A stretch of 64,000 nt of DNA from Hyphomicrobiales bacterium (lineage in GTDB: Bacteria; Pseudomonadota; Alphaproteobacteria; Rhizobiales; JACESI01): assembly GCA_039989895.1 (NCBI GenBank), contig JBDXGY010000005.1, positions 124,001 through 188,000 of the forward strand, written 5' to 3'. The translations under genes and the position numbers were made by a program. The notes under the pieces are model-generated. The model had not been told where the DNA came from. It saw only the letters and a list, made by a program, of their open reading frames with translations, and did no database searches. Shown in pieces: positions 1-8,499 of the stretch. Numbering within the stretch: position 1 is the first letter of the stretch; the number at the start of each line of letters is the position of its first letter.

Positions 1-1033
1 CGGCCAGATCAAAACCACTGTCAGCGCAGCGCTTGACCATGCCTTTGAATTTTTGGCGGACATTTTCAACGCCAAGATGCGCCATGGAGATATAAACGCC
101 GCCGTTTTGGGACGAATTGTTTTTCTTCATTTCTGCATAAATACCACGACTAACAACATCGCGTGTCGCACGTTCACCAAGGGGGTCATAATCAAACATA
201 AAACGGTTTTCAGCCCCGTTGAGAAGTTGCCCGCCTGCCCCGCGCAAGCCTTCTTCCAAAACGGTTCCTGTCATTTTTGTATGATCACCCGCTAGCAATC
301 CGGTTGGATGGAACTGCACCATTTCCATATCGCGCAAGGGAAGACCAACACGCAAAGCCATGGCAAGACCGTCCATTGTCTTATCACCGGAAGGCGTATG
401 ATATTTATACATGGTGGGACCACCACCCGTTCCCATCAAGACGGTTTTCGCCCGCACGAACCTGAACTTACCTGTGCGCATATCGATGAATAAAACACCA
501 GCCAGTGCGCTGCCGTCTTTAGTCGGAATTAAACCTATGGCTCGGTGTTCTTGAAGTTTTTCAACGGGCCGAGCAAGCACTTGTTCCATCAATCGGCTGA
601 TGATCTCAATACCCGTCAAATCACCTTTGTGAACTGTCCGGTCAGCGGTCTGCCCCGCGAAGGCTTTTTGATGCAGGGAACCATCGGCATTACGATCAAA
701 GAAGCAGCCAATCTCATTTTCCAGTTCGCGAATACGCACAACAGCCTGTTCGCAAAGCTTCCAAGCCATATCTTGATCAGGCAACCATTTGCCGCCAATG
801 ATCGTATCCATGAAATGGCGCTCAACTGTGTCACCGCCACCCAGCGCGACATTATAACCACCTTGCACCATGCGAGTGCAGCCGCACTTTCCGATTAGCC
901 CTTTTACCGCAATTGTGATCTTCGTGCCTTTGGGTGCAGATTGCTGAGCATGAAGGGCTGCAAACATGCCAGCACCACCCGTCCCAAGGATCAAAATATC
1001 TGTGTCATGTCTTTCAATATCATGCGTTGCCAT
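1..1033 (-). CDS. sdhA: Succinate dehydrogenase/fumarate reductase-like flavoprotein subunit (partial)
   Basis: FAD-binding subunit of a complex II-type enzyme that interconverts succinate and fumarate; the C-terminal part lies outside the window. The start ATG at 1033 is 3 nt after the stop of the cytochrome b subunit gene. Visible: a Rossmann FAD motif (GTGGAG, residues 17-22), the substrate-site stretch QFHPTG, a LEEGLRGAGG loop and RDVVSRGI. Where SdhA/FrdA proteins carry the histidine that binds FAD covalently (RSHT..QGG), this protein reads CGCTRMVQGG (residues 50-59), with Cys52 at the histidine position. FAD is therefore probably bound non-covalently, as in L-aspartate oxidase. The B, D and C genes upstream argue against an aspartate oxidase. 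The gene order B-D-C-A differs from the canonical alphaproteobacterial sdhCDAB, so this is probably a second, divergent complex. Confidence 0.8.
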   Translation of the reverse strand, partial: MATHDIERHDTDILILGTGGAGMFAALHAQQSAPKGTKITIAVKGLIGKCGCTRMVQGGYNVALGGGDTVERHFMDTIIGGKWLPDQDMAWKLCEQAVVRIRELENEIGCFFDRNADGSLHQKAFAGQTADRTVHKGDLTGIEIISRLMEQVLARPVEKLQEHRAIGLIPTKDGSALAGVLFIDMRTGKFRFVRAKTVLMGTGGGPTMYKYHTPSGDKTMDGLAMALRVGLPLRDMEMVQFHPTGLLAGDHTKMTGTVLEEGLRGAGGQLLNGAENRFMFDYDPLGERATRDVVSRGIYAEMKKNNSSQNGGVYISMAHLGVENVRQKFKGMVKRCADSGFDLA

Positions 1034-1036
1034 GGG

Positions 1037-1378
1037 TCAAATCGCCTTTAAAAAGAAAGTGCTGGAAATTAAAAACGAAACAGCGATAGCCAAAGCCGCC
1101 ATCGTTTTTTGTTTACTCGACCATGGGAGCCATTCAAGCGCAATAAGCCGCAGGCCGCCAAACATATGAACGGCAAGACCAAACACAAGACCGAATTCCA
1201 CTAGCTTAACCAGTGGGTTTTCCGCCAGCTGTAAAAATTGATCCAGCTCATCGGGCGCGGTCAATGCTTTAGACAAGACATAGAAATGCAAAGGTAGGAA
1301 AAGCGCCAGACCAAGACCAGATATGCGGTGTAAAGCATAGGCATACCATAGAGGGTGAGAGCGGTGTGGACGGATCAT
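1037..1378 (-). CDS. sdhC: SdhC-like cytochrome b membrane subunit
   Basis: Small membrane anchor (113 aa) of the complex II-like enzyme, with three hydrophobic segments. The N-terminus MIRPHRSHPLWYAYALHRISG resembles the SdhC signature (RP.SPHL.IY..HR.TG), and a second histidine lies in LAVHMFGGLRL, a likely haem or quinone site. An upstream in-frame start at 1441 would add 21 atypical residues inside sdhD; the ATG at 1378 gives a 4-nt ATGA overlap with the sdhD stop and matches the family N-terminus, so I prefer it. Translation is probably coupled to sdhD. The C/D assignment is by motif and is less certain than the family. Confidence 0.78.
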   Translation of the reverse strand: MIRPHRSHPLWYAYALHRISGLGLALFLPLHFYVLSKALTAPDELDQFLQLAENPLVKLVEFGLVFGLAVHMFGGLRLIALEWLPWSSKQKTMAALAIAVSFLISSTFFLKAI

Positions 1379-1707
1379 GACAGCGTCACCGCCATGACAG
1401 CCTGCATCCCCATGGCGAGGAGCAAAAGCCCCACACCCCATGTGAAAGCCCGCAAAGGAATATCTTTTAAACCCGTCATCTCATGCACAATAACGCGCAG
1501 GCCTATTGCCGCGTGAATGGAGACCGCAACAACAAAGCTGCCATAGAATAAAAACCAGAAAATGCTTCCCTGTGTACGCCCTAAAATCTCGCCCGTACTC
1601 AAGCCGTCTTGGATCGCATATATCATCACAGCGAGATGACCGATGGTTAGTGGCGCCATGATCAGCGCAGTTATGCGTTGCAGCATATAGAGGCGGATAT
1701 CCAACAT
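1375..1707 (-). CDS. sdhD: SdhD-like membrane anchor subunit
   Basis: 110-aa membrane protein with three predicted transmembrane helices, second anchor of the complex II-like enzyme. The segment SIHAAIGLRVIVHEM resembles the SdhD pattern H-x3-G-x5-(D/E), whose histidine usually ligates haem b. It starts 2 nt after the sdhB stop and overlaps the next gene by 4 nt, so the four genes form one operon. It would carry electrons between the iron-sulfur subunit and membrane quinone. Confidence 0.78.
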   Translation of the reverse strand: MLDIRLYMLQRITALIMAPLTIGHLAVMIYAIQDGLSTGEILGRTQGSIFWFLFYGSFVVAVSIHAAIGLRVIVHEMTGLKDIPLRAFTWGVGLLLLAMGMQAVMAVTLS

Positions 1708-1709
1708 GG

Positions 1710-2450
1710 CTATTTCCCCCTCGTAAAGAAGGTGCTGGCTGTTGCTTTTTTCAAACCGGCAATCGCTTTCATCGGGTTTAATTCATTTGGACAATGGAGA
1801 GAACAGCTGCCCTGACTGTGGCAATTGTGGCACCCGCCTTTGCCCGATACCGCATCAAGAATAAATTGGCGGCTTTCATTTTTCTCATCATTATAAAGCG
1901 TCCATGCGCGCTGAAGAGCGGCAGGGCCGAGATAATCTGCATTACCCGCTACCGTGTCGCAAGAGGCATAACAGATAGAACAATTGATGCATTCAATCCC
2001 TGTATCGGCCTCGGCGCGCGCCGCACTTTTCGGATCAACTGCTTCAATCGGATCATGGCGCGTTTTAGAGGGATGATGCAGGCCTTCGGCCTCAACCCAT
2101 TTATCGAAAAATGGATCCATGTCAGTTGCAAGGTCTTTGATCACTGGCAAATTGCGCAATGGTGCTATTTCTAAACTATCGTCTTGCGTAACTTTTGAAA
2201 TATGGGTGCGGCATGTCCAGCGCGGCACGCCATTGACCATCATAGCGCATGATCCACACATGCCGACACGACAAGCAAAACGATAGGATAATGTTGGATC
2301 TTCATTCTGCTGTATCCACGCGACAACATCCAATACTGTCTGGCTACCGAGAGCAGGAACTTTGAAAGTCTGATATTTTCCAGACACTTCATCACCGCGC
2401 CACACAGAGACATTTAAAAATTCTGCATCGCTAGACAAGACATACTCCAC
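1710..2450 (-). CDS. sdhB: Succinate dehydrogenase/fumarate reductase iron-sulfur subunit
   Basis: Electron-transfer subunit (246 aa, GTG start) of the complex II-like enzyme. The [2Fe-2S] ligands are Cys60, Cys65, Cys68 and Cys80 (CRVGMCGSC and the later WTC). The C-terminal domain holds C154-x2-C157-x2-C160-x3-C164 and C210-x5-C216-x3-C220-P, the usual [4Fe-4S]/[3Fe-4S] arrangement. It is the first gene of the B-D-C-A operon. The sequence is shorter and more divergent than the housekeeping SdhB of Hyphomicrobiales as I know it, which together with the gene order suggests a paralogous or fumarate-reductase-like complex. The physiological direction cannot be read from the sequence. Confidence 0.85.
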   Translation of the reverse strand: MEYVLSSDAEFLNVSVWRGDEVSGKYQTFKVPALGSQTVLDVVAWIQQNEDPTLSYRFACRVGMCGSCAMMVNGVPRWTCRTHISKVTQDDSLEIAPLRNLPVIKDLATDMDPFFDKWVEAEGLHHPSKTRHDPIEAVDPKSAARAEADTGIECINCSICYASCDTVAGNADYLGPAALQRAWTLYNDEKNESRQFILDAVSGKGGCHNCHSQGSCSLHCPNELNPMKAIAGLKKATASTFFTRGK

Positions 2451-2520
2451 TGAACACGATTAATAACGTCCTCGACTATAGCTGTGATTTTGCCCAAGGA
2501 ATAGTACTTGTTATTATGCA

Positions 2521-2549
2521 AACTCAACCCACATGAAGGGGGTAGAGTT
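2521..2549. promoter_or_regulatory. Inverted repeat in the divergent sdhB/Nudix intergenic region
   Basis: Arms 2521-2530 (aactcaaccc) and 2540-2549 (gggtagagtt) match at 9 of 10 positions with a 9-nt loop. It sits between two divergently read genes and has no T-run, so an operator or leader structure is more likely than a terminator. No regulator is identified. Confidence 0.3.
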
Positions 2550-2605
2550 GCGATTTAACGTAAAAATACTATGATGTGCGAATCATCCTTAGATAAACTA
2601 TAAAA

Positions 2606-3085
2606 ATGAGCATATTGATGCATCGAGTTGGAGTCTTACCATTTGATATAAGAAGCGGCGATATGGCGTTGCTTTTTGTGACCTCACAAACACGAGGGCG
2701 CTGGATATTGCCTAAAGGTTGGAAAAAGAAAAACGAGACCAATGAGGACGCCTGTGCGCGCGAAGCTTTTGAAGAAGCCGGTGTGCATGGAACCGTGTTA
2801 AGTGATTTTGCCATCACGACGGTCATAAGCCGTCAGACAGACCAAGGCCTTGAAGACATTGTGGTCACATATTATCCATTTCTAGTTCATGAACAGGTAT
2901 CAAAATGGCCTGAGCGCAAGAAAAGAGAGCGTCATTGGACACTGTTTGAGGACGCAAAAAAAATTGTTTATCGCGAGGACTTTTTTAATCTTCTCCAACG
3001 TTTTGAGAAATTGCAGCCGTGGATTATAGAAGCTGCAGAAGATTATAAATTGCAGCAGAAAGAAGCGCTGAAGCTGGTACGGTAA
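2606..3085 (+). CDS. Nudix hydrolase, diphosphoinositol-polyphosphate-hydrolase-like
   Basis: 159-aa Nudix-fold pyrophosphatase. The Nudix box is complete: G-x5-E-x7-REAFEEAG, running from GWKKKNE into REAFEEAGV, with the glutamates that bind the metal. The preceding RWILPKGW is typical of the DIPP/Ap4A-like branch acting on diphosphoinositol polyphosphates or dinucleoside polyphosphates, but the substrate cannot be fixed from sequence. It has no clear Shine-Dalgarno site, and a second ATG at 2618 is possible. Its 3' end overlaps the convergent pit gene by 62 bp. Confidence 0.85.
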   Translation: MSILMHRVGVLPFDIRSGDMALLFVTSQTRGRWILPKGWKKKNETNEDACAREAFEEAGVHGTVLSDFAITTVISRQTDQGLEDIVVTYYPFLVHEQVSKWPERKKRERHWTLFEDAKKIVYREDFFNLLQRFEKLQPWIIEAAEDYKLQQKEALKLVR

Positions 3086-4517
3086 TCACCCAAGCTGCCG
3101 CGATCGAAATCACAAATCTACGACGTACAAGCCGTCTTTTTCCTCGAACCGTATTCGTTGCAAAAGCATCATCGGCCGTCTTATTTAGCTTATAAGTTGC
3201 GCGGCGTTTTCGACGATTGGGATTTTCTGTGAATTCTCGCAAGAAACCAACACCAAACACTGCACCAACAGCAATGTGCGTTGAGCTAACCGGAAGCCCA
3301 AGCGTGGTAGCAATCAACACAGTGACAGCCGCTGACAAAGCCACGCAATAAGCGCGAGGCGAGTTAAGCCGTGTGATCTTTTCACCAACAATCGCGATCA
3401 GTTTGGGACCAAAAAGACCAAGCCCCAGCGCGATACCAAAAGCACCAATCACCATAACCCATAGTGGAATAGATACTTTGCTGGCAATTTCGCTGCCTTC
3501 GCCAACCGTTGAAACTATCGCAGCCAGTGGTCCAACTGCGTTAGCCACGTCGTTTGCGCCATGGGCAAAAGAAAGAAGAGCGGCACCAGCGATCAACGGT
3601 ATATTGAAAAGTGAGTTGATACCCTTTCGATCATTATTCATGCCCACTACGCATTTTGCAATATAAGGCTTTGCCAACAAAAAAGCGCCACCGAAGGCCA
3701 CCAATGAGAAAATGGTAATTTCAATTGTCGACGGCCTCCATATTTTCTTGAGACCCTTCATTGCCATATAGGCTGCAAAAGCTGCTGCCATAAGACCAAT
3801 CAAAATCGGCACCCAACGCTTAGCTGCGGCAACCCTGTCTTTTTGATCAAAAATTCTGACATTAATAAAAAGAAGTAAAAGGGCCGAAACCGCGGCGCCG
3901 AACACCGGTGAGATAACCCAGCTGGCGGCAATTTTTGACATGGTCACCCAATTTACAAGCCCAAAACCAGCAGCAGCAATGCCACCACCCAACACGCCAC
4001 CAACAATGGAATGGGTTGTTGAAACAGGCGCGCCCAAAATGGTCGCAAGATTGATCCATAAAGCCGCGGCGAGTAAAGCGCTCAACATTAAAAATCGAAA
4101 ATCGACAACCGCGATATCTTCATTGGGTGTGATAATCCCCTTTGAAATCGTGCTCACCACATCGCCACCTGCCAACAAGGCGCCTGCGCTCTCACAGATT
4201 ACGGCAATAACGATGGCTGCAAAAACCGTAAGGACTTTACCACCGACAGCAGGCCCCATATTATTGGCAACATCATTCGCACCGATGTTGATCGCCATAT
4301 AGCCGCCAATGACAGCGGCAACTGCGATCAAAAGCGCCTCTTCACCAAGTCCGGTAAAGCCGCTGCCTGCAAACAATGCGATACCTGCAAGAAAAATAAG
4401 CGATAAGCCAACTGGCGCGATTGCTCCGCGCACTTTCAGAGCAACTGATTGACTGAAATCTAGACGACGAAGGTCATTGATATATCGATTTTCAGGTTTC
4501 TTAGGTATCTCAGCCAT
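3024..4517 (-). CDS. pit: Inorganic phosphate transporter, PiT family
   Basis: Low-affinity metal-phosphate/H+ symporter of the inner membrane (497 aa, about 10-12 hydrophobic segments). The duplicated PiT signature is present twice: GANDVANN at 79-86 and GANDVANA at 320-327. The two halves are separated by a hydrophilic loop, and the N-terminus carries about 30 polar residues before the first helix. No DUF47 phosphate-accessory gene, the usual rhizobial partner of pit, is adjacent. The last 62 bp overlap the Nudix gene tail to tail, so antisense interference between the two mRNAs is possible. Confidence 0.93.
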   Translation of the reverse strand: MAEIPKKPENRYINDLRRLDFSQSVALKVRGAIAPVGLSLIFLAGIALFAGSGFTGLGEEALLIAVAAVIGGYMAINIGANDVANNMGPAVGGKVLTVFAAIVIAVICESAGALLAGGDVVSTISKGIITPNEDIAVVDFRFLMLSALLAAALWINLATILGAPVSTTHSIVGGVLGGGIAAAGFGLVNWVTMSKIAASWVISPVFGAAVSALLLLFINVRIFDQKDRVAAAKRWVPILIGLMAAAFAAYMAMKGLKKIWRPSTIEITIFSLVAFGGAFLLAKPYIAKCVVGMNNDRKGINSLFNIPLIAGAALLSFAHGANDVANAVGPLAAIVSTVGEGSEIASKVSIPLWVMVIGAFGIALGLGLFGPKLIAIVGEKITRLNSPRAYCVALSAAVTVLIATTLGLPVSSTHIAVGAVFGVGFLREFTENPNRRKRRATYKLNKTADDAFATNTVRGKRRLVRRRFVISIAAAWVITVPASALLSAAIYNLLQLL

Positions 4518-4951
4518 TTAAATTCACGTCCCTTGAATGAAGTGCGACATTAGCAAATGAAAAGGTCAATACCTCACTAAAACAACAAATATAAGAAGAT
4601 AGATGCGATACTCTGTGGAAATCCATAGTTCAGCCGTAAATATGACCTGTCGCCACCAACCTTAACACCCAGAAAACAAGACCATGATCTGAAAACGTGG
4701 TGAACGAAACTGAATCTCTACGAATGATTCCATGTCTCAAGACATGGGTGTTCATACTAATGCTGAAATTATTTTATTCAGACCTATACAATGCACACAT
4801 TACCACCTATTGAGACCATAAAGCGCCTTGTCGCTGCATCACGCGGCTCACTTTTCTTCCTCCATTGAGAACCAAAGCTGCCAATAAACATTTCAAACCT
4901 TAACCTTTCTGGTCCTAACCATTTAGGCATGCCCCTTTTGAAAGAGCATTT
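4518..4951. other. Intergenic region between pit and the DEAD-box helicase gene
   Basis: About 434 bases between two divergently read genes, presumably holding both promoters. I see no convincing gene: a 68-codon minus-strand reading frame at 4784-4990 runs into the helicase start and has no family features. The only clear structure is the inverted repeat at 4730-4747. Confidence 0.6.
4730..4747. promoter_or_regulatory. Perfect 8-bp inverted repeat, possible operator
   Basis: Arms ccatgtct (4730-4737) and agacatgg (4740-4747) are exact reverse complements separated by 2 nt. The compact spacing suits a dimeric DNA-binding protein better than an RNA hairpin. It lies in the shared pit/helicase upstream region; no binding protein is identified. 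Confidence 0.3.
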
Positions 4952-6955
4952 ATGATCGAATTTGAAGGTGTCGCACCAGCGCTTGGTCAAGCGTTAGCAA
5001 AACGCGGATATAGCGCGCTTACGCCTGTTCAAGCAGCTGTTCTTGCCCCTGAACTTGCCAATGCAGATGCGCTTGTCTCTGCCCAAACTGGCTCGGGCAA
5101 AACCGTGGCTTTTGGCTTAGCCATTGCACCAACTCTTTTAGCTGATGAAGAAAGATTTGCCCGCGCTGATAAGCCGCTCGCACTCGTGGTTGCCCCCACG
5201 CGTGAACTAGCCCTTCAGGTCAAACGTGAGCTTGATTGGCTTTATGGTGATACCGGTGCTGTCATCACCTCATGTGTTGGCGGTATGGATGCTCGCACTG
5301 AGCGTCGCGCCTTAGAGCGTGGCACACATATTGTTGTCGGCACGCCAGGTCGCCTTTGCGATCATATTAGACGCAACGGCCTTGATACATCACATCTTAA
5401 AGCCGTTGTTCTTGATGAAGCCGACGAGATGCTGGATCTTGGGTTTCGTGAAGATCTTGAATTCATCTTAGAGGCCACACCAGAAGAGCGACGCACACTG
5501 CTCTTCTCGGCAACGGTTCCAGCGACTATTGCCAAACTTGCCAAGCGCTATCAGCGCGATGCTGTGCGGGTTACAACATCAGAAGAAAAAAAACAGCACA
5601 TCGATATCGAATATCGCGTGCTCAGCGTCGCTCCGCGTGAACGCGAAAATGCGATTATCAATGTACTGCGTTATTATGAGGCGGAAAATGCACTTGTCTT
5701 TTGCAACACCCGCGCCTCCGTCAATCGTATGGTTGCTCGATTTAATAACAGAGGGTTTCAAGTCGTAGCTCTGTCTGGTGAATTAAGCCAAAACGAACGC
5801 ACTCACGCGCTGCAAGCGCTGCGGGATGGTCGGGCACGGGTATGTATCGCGACTGATGTTGCTGCACGCGGCATTGATTTGCCTAAACTTGAATTGGTTA
5901 TTCATGCCGAATTGCCCACAAACCCAGATACGCTGCTCCATCGCAGCGGCCGCACAGGTCGGGCGGGGCGCAAAGGAATAAGTGCGCTTATTGTAGATAA
6001 TAAAGGGCGTGGACGTGCTGAACGACTTTTACGCTTTGCCAAAATCGACGCAACATGGACCACTCCACCTTCGGCTGATGATGTGAACCGTCGCGACGAA
6101 GAGCGTATGTTGGCTGATCCGATTTTAACGGCGCCATTAACTGATGACGAAACATCCTTCGCGCAGCGTTTGCTTGCCGATCATTCCCCCGAACAAATTG
6201 CCGCCGCTTTTCTGCGCCTCAACAAAGCTGGACAATCCGCACCGGAAGATTTGCAAAATGTGTCAGCGCAAGCGCCCAAAGGTTCCAAAGGACGAGACAA
6301 CCCTCGCGAAGCACGTGAACCACGCGGCCCGCGCGTTGAATTTGAAAACAGTGTGTGGATCTCTCTTTCCGTGGGGCGCAAACAAAATGCGGAACCGCGC
6401 TGGTTGATTCCCATGATTTGCAACGCCGCCAATCTTACCAAACGCGATATCGGTGCAATCACTATGCAGACTGAGGAAACATTCGTTCAACTGAATGCCG
6501 AGAATGCTGATGAGTTTTTCAGTGCACTGGGAAAAAATCAGACGATGGAACGCAACATCAGGGTGAAACGCCTTGATGGTGCCCCAAAAATAGAAGGCCG
6601 CTCAAATAAGCGAAATGGTAGAGATGGCCCTAAAAAGAACGACAGATCAGATCGCCGCTCGAAAAAATATGCCGGTAAAAAACCAGGCAACCGCAAGCCT
6701 TTTGAAAGTCAGGATAACAATGAGGGAGCTGGCAAGTCAGCGCGTACAGATAAGCCTGCACGCTCCACCAATAAGGACGGTTCAAGAGCAGAAAGAAAAG
6801 CAGCAGGCAAGCGCGCAGGCAACGCACCTAAAAAGAACAAGGTTTGGGACAAAACGGCCAAATCTAGCGACACTGGCGGCAACTCACCGCTGAAAAGGCC
6901 ATCGAAGCCAAAGCGGCCCAAAAAACCCAAGAAACCGAAGAACAAATCAGAGTAA
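4952..6955 (+). CDS. DEAD-box ATP-dependent RNA helicase with DbpA-type RNA-binding domain
   Basis: RNA helicase (667 aa) of the DeaD/CsdA type, likely acting in ribosome assembly, RNA decay or cold adaptation. Motifs in order: AQTGSGKT (44-51), PTREL (82-86), TPGR (131-134), DEAD (155-158), SAT (186-188), and in the second RecA domain the RGID and HRSGRTGRAGR motifs. Residues around 460-540 (VWISLSVGRK..) resemble the DbpA RNA-binding domain. The final 120 residues are rich in Lys, Arg, Asn and Asp and end in a proline-lysine repeat (KRPKKPKKPK), a disordered basic tail probably used for RNA contact. The stop is 2 nt from the convergent ligase gene. Confidence 0.92.
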   Translation: MIEFEGVAPALGQALAKRGYSALTPVQAAVLAPELANADALVSAQTGSGKTVAFGLAIAPTLLADEERFARADKPLALVVAPTRELALQVKRELDWLYGDTGAVITSCVGGMDARTERRALERGTHIVVGTPGRLCDHIRRNGLDTSHLKAVVLDEADEMLDLGFREDLEFILEATPEERRTLLFSATVPATIAKLAKRYQRDAVRVTTSEEKKQHIDIEYRVLSVAPRERENAIINVLRYYEAENALVFCNTRASVNRMVARFNNRGFQVVALSGELSQNERTHALQALRDGRARVCIATDVAARGIDLPKLELVIHAELPTNPDTLLHRSGRTGRAGRKGISALIVDNKGRGRAERLLRFAKIDATWTTPPSADDVNRRDEERMLADPILTAPLTDDETSFAQRLLADHSPEQIAAAFLRLNKAGQSAPEDLQNVSAQAPKGSKGRDNPREAREPRGPRVEFENSVWISLSVGRKQNAEPRWLIPMICNAANLTKRDIGAITMQTEETFVQLNAENADEFFSALGKNQTMERNIRVKRLDGAPKIEGRSNKRNGRDGPKKNDRSDRRSKKYAGKKPGNRKPFESQDNNEGAGKSARTDKPARSTNKDGSRAERKAAGKRAGNAPKKNKVWDKTAKSSDTGGNSPLKRPSKPKRPKKPKKPKNKSE

Positions 6956-6957
6956 CC

Positions 6958-8499
6958 TTAGTCTGTAATTTCAGACAATTTCAGCCGTTGTATCTTTCCT
7001 GAAGGGCCTTTTGGCAATTCAGCGAAAAAATGAATTTTCTCTGGAGATTTAAACTGTCCGATTTTGTCATGGCACAAACCGATGAGTGAATCTGACGTCA
7101 ATGCTGATCCTTCCCGCACGGCCACGCCTGCCTCGACGCGCTGCCCATATTGAGGGCAGCTACGGGCAAAGGCAGCGGCTTCAATCACGTCAGGGTGAGA
7201 GTAGAGCGCTTCATCAACTTCGCGTGGTGCAATGTTTTCTCCGCCTTTGATAATAAGCTCTTTCAAGCGTCCTGTGATAAACACGTAACCGTCATCATCC
7301 ATTCGACCAAGATCGCCCGTGCGAAGCCAGCCATCATCAGTCAGTGAGGCCATCGTTGCTTCTTCGTTTTTGCGATAAAAGCGCATGACGTTTGCTCCAC
7401 GCACAATCACTTCGCCCTCTTCGCCGTGTGCGCACTCGATCTGCTTTTCATCGGCTATGATCACCTCATTACCGAATGCAATGCCGGGCGAGCCAATTTT
7501 GCATATACCATCAATCGGGTTAGAAAGAATTTGCGCCGCCGTTTCAGTCAATCCCATTGTTTCAATTATTTTGATATTGAATTTGGTCTCAAATGCCTGA
7601 TGAATATCAGGTGCTAGTGGCGCCGAGGCCGAACGCCCGAAGCGCAGATTTTCCAGTCCCACGTGGTCATGGCCATTGGTTTCTGCTTCGTGCAGCAAAT
7701 AAGAAATCTGAGTCGGAACCAGTGAAAACCAACTGCATTTATGGTCACGTAAAAGCTGCCAAAATGTTGATACCGAAAACTTGCGCGGCAGCACAATACA
7801 ACCGCCGGAAATCAATGTACCTATCAATGTCACGCACAGACCATTGATATGATAAAGAGGCAAAACACATAGCGTGCTGTCTTCTTCACACAGCTGATGA
7901 GCAAGTGCTGTGTTGCAGCCACCAGCCAACAGAGAGGCGTGGGAATGAACAACGCCTTTGGGCACGCCTGTTGTGCCGGAAGTATACATCAAGAGTCCAT
8001 CTTGCTCACTATTTAGCTCAGATAGGTCGCTTTGCGTCGATGCAAACCATGACGGGTCAATACTCATAATTGGTACATTCAATGCACCATCTGATCCGTC
8101 GCATTTATCCACGACACCTTGCATAAGCTCTACAGTTTGTTCCTCAGCAAAAACAAGCCGAGCGTTTGAATGGCTCAACACATGAGCGATCGTATTTTGG
8201 CCGGAAACGAGATTAACCGCCGTTGCCAGATAGCCGCCATAAAGGGTGCCGAAGATTGTGCGTATCACATTCAACCCGTTGCCCATTGCATAAGCGATGC
8301 TGTCGCCGGGCATCATACCCTTTGCGGCAAGATTAGCGGCAAAAGCCGAACAATCGCGTTGCAAGTCACTAAACGTCAGTTTTTCATTTGTTTTTGGATC
8401 AATAACAAACGCACTATCTGGTTTAGTCTTCGCCCATTTGTCGATAACATCACGGACGGATAGACCTGCAATAGATTGCGGATCAAATGGCTGACCCAT
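6958..8499 (-). CDS. AMP-forming acyl-CoA ligase, probable sulfoacetate-CoA ligase (SauT-like)
   Basis: Adenylate-forming ligase (513 aa) that activates a carboxylate with ATP and CoA. Motifs: P-loop YTSGTTGVPKG, the TETAAQ adenine-site motif, RTGDLG with the binding aspartate, GRLKELIIKGGENIAPREVDE, and the catalytic lysine in PKGPSGKIQR. Its start overlaps the stop of the acylating aldehyde dehydrogenase by 1 nt (TAATG), so the two enzymes act in one pathway: acid to acyl-CoA to aldehyde. This is the SauT/SauS arrangement described for sulfoacetate in Cupriavidus necator. That the substrate here is sulfoacetate is inference; another short carboxylate such as malonate (MatB-like) remains possible for the ligase alone. 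Confidence 0.75.
   Translation of the reverse strand: MGQPFDPQSIAGLSVRDVIDKWAKTKPDSAFVIDPKTNEKLTFSDLQRDCSAFAANLAAKGMMPGDSIAYAMGNGLNVIRTIFGTLYGGYLATAVNLVSGQNTIAHVLSHSNARLVFAEEQTVELMQGVVDKCDGSDGALNVPIMSIDPSWFASTQSDLSELNSEQDGLLMYTSGTTGVPKGVVHSHASLLAGGCNTALAHQLCEEDSTLCVLPLYHINGLCVTLIGTLISGGCIVLPRKFSVSTFWQLLRDHKCSWFSLVPTQISYLLHEAETNGHDHVGLENLRFGRSASAPLAPDIHQAFETKFNIKIIETMGLTETAAQILSNPIDGICKIGSPGIAFGNEVIIADEKQIECAHGEEGEVIVRGANVMRFYRKNEEATMASLTDDGWLRTGDLGRMDDDGYVFITGRLKELIIKGGENIAPREVDEALYSHPDVIEAAAFARSCPQYGQRVEAGVAVREGSALTSDSLIGLCHDKIGQFKSPEKIHFFAELPKGPSGKIQRLKLSEITD

Noticed and set aside
616-898. Short frames on both strands opposite or within 545-898
   Set aside because: They are shadows of the sdhA-like gene, which reads continuously from 1033 to the window edge with conserved FAD and HPTG motifs.
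4784-4990. Minus-strand 68-codon frame upstream of the helicase
   Set aside because: Overlaps the helicase start, lacks recognisable features and has no good ribosome site.
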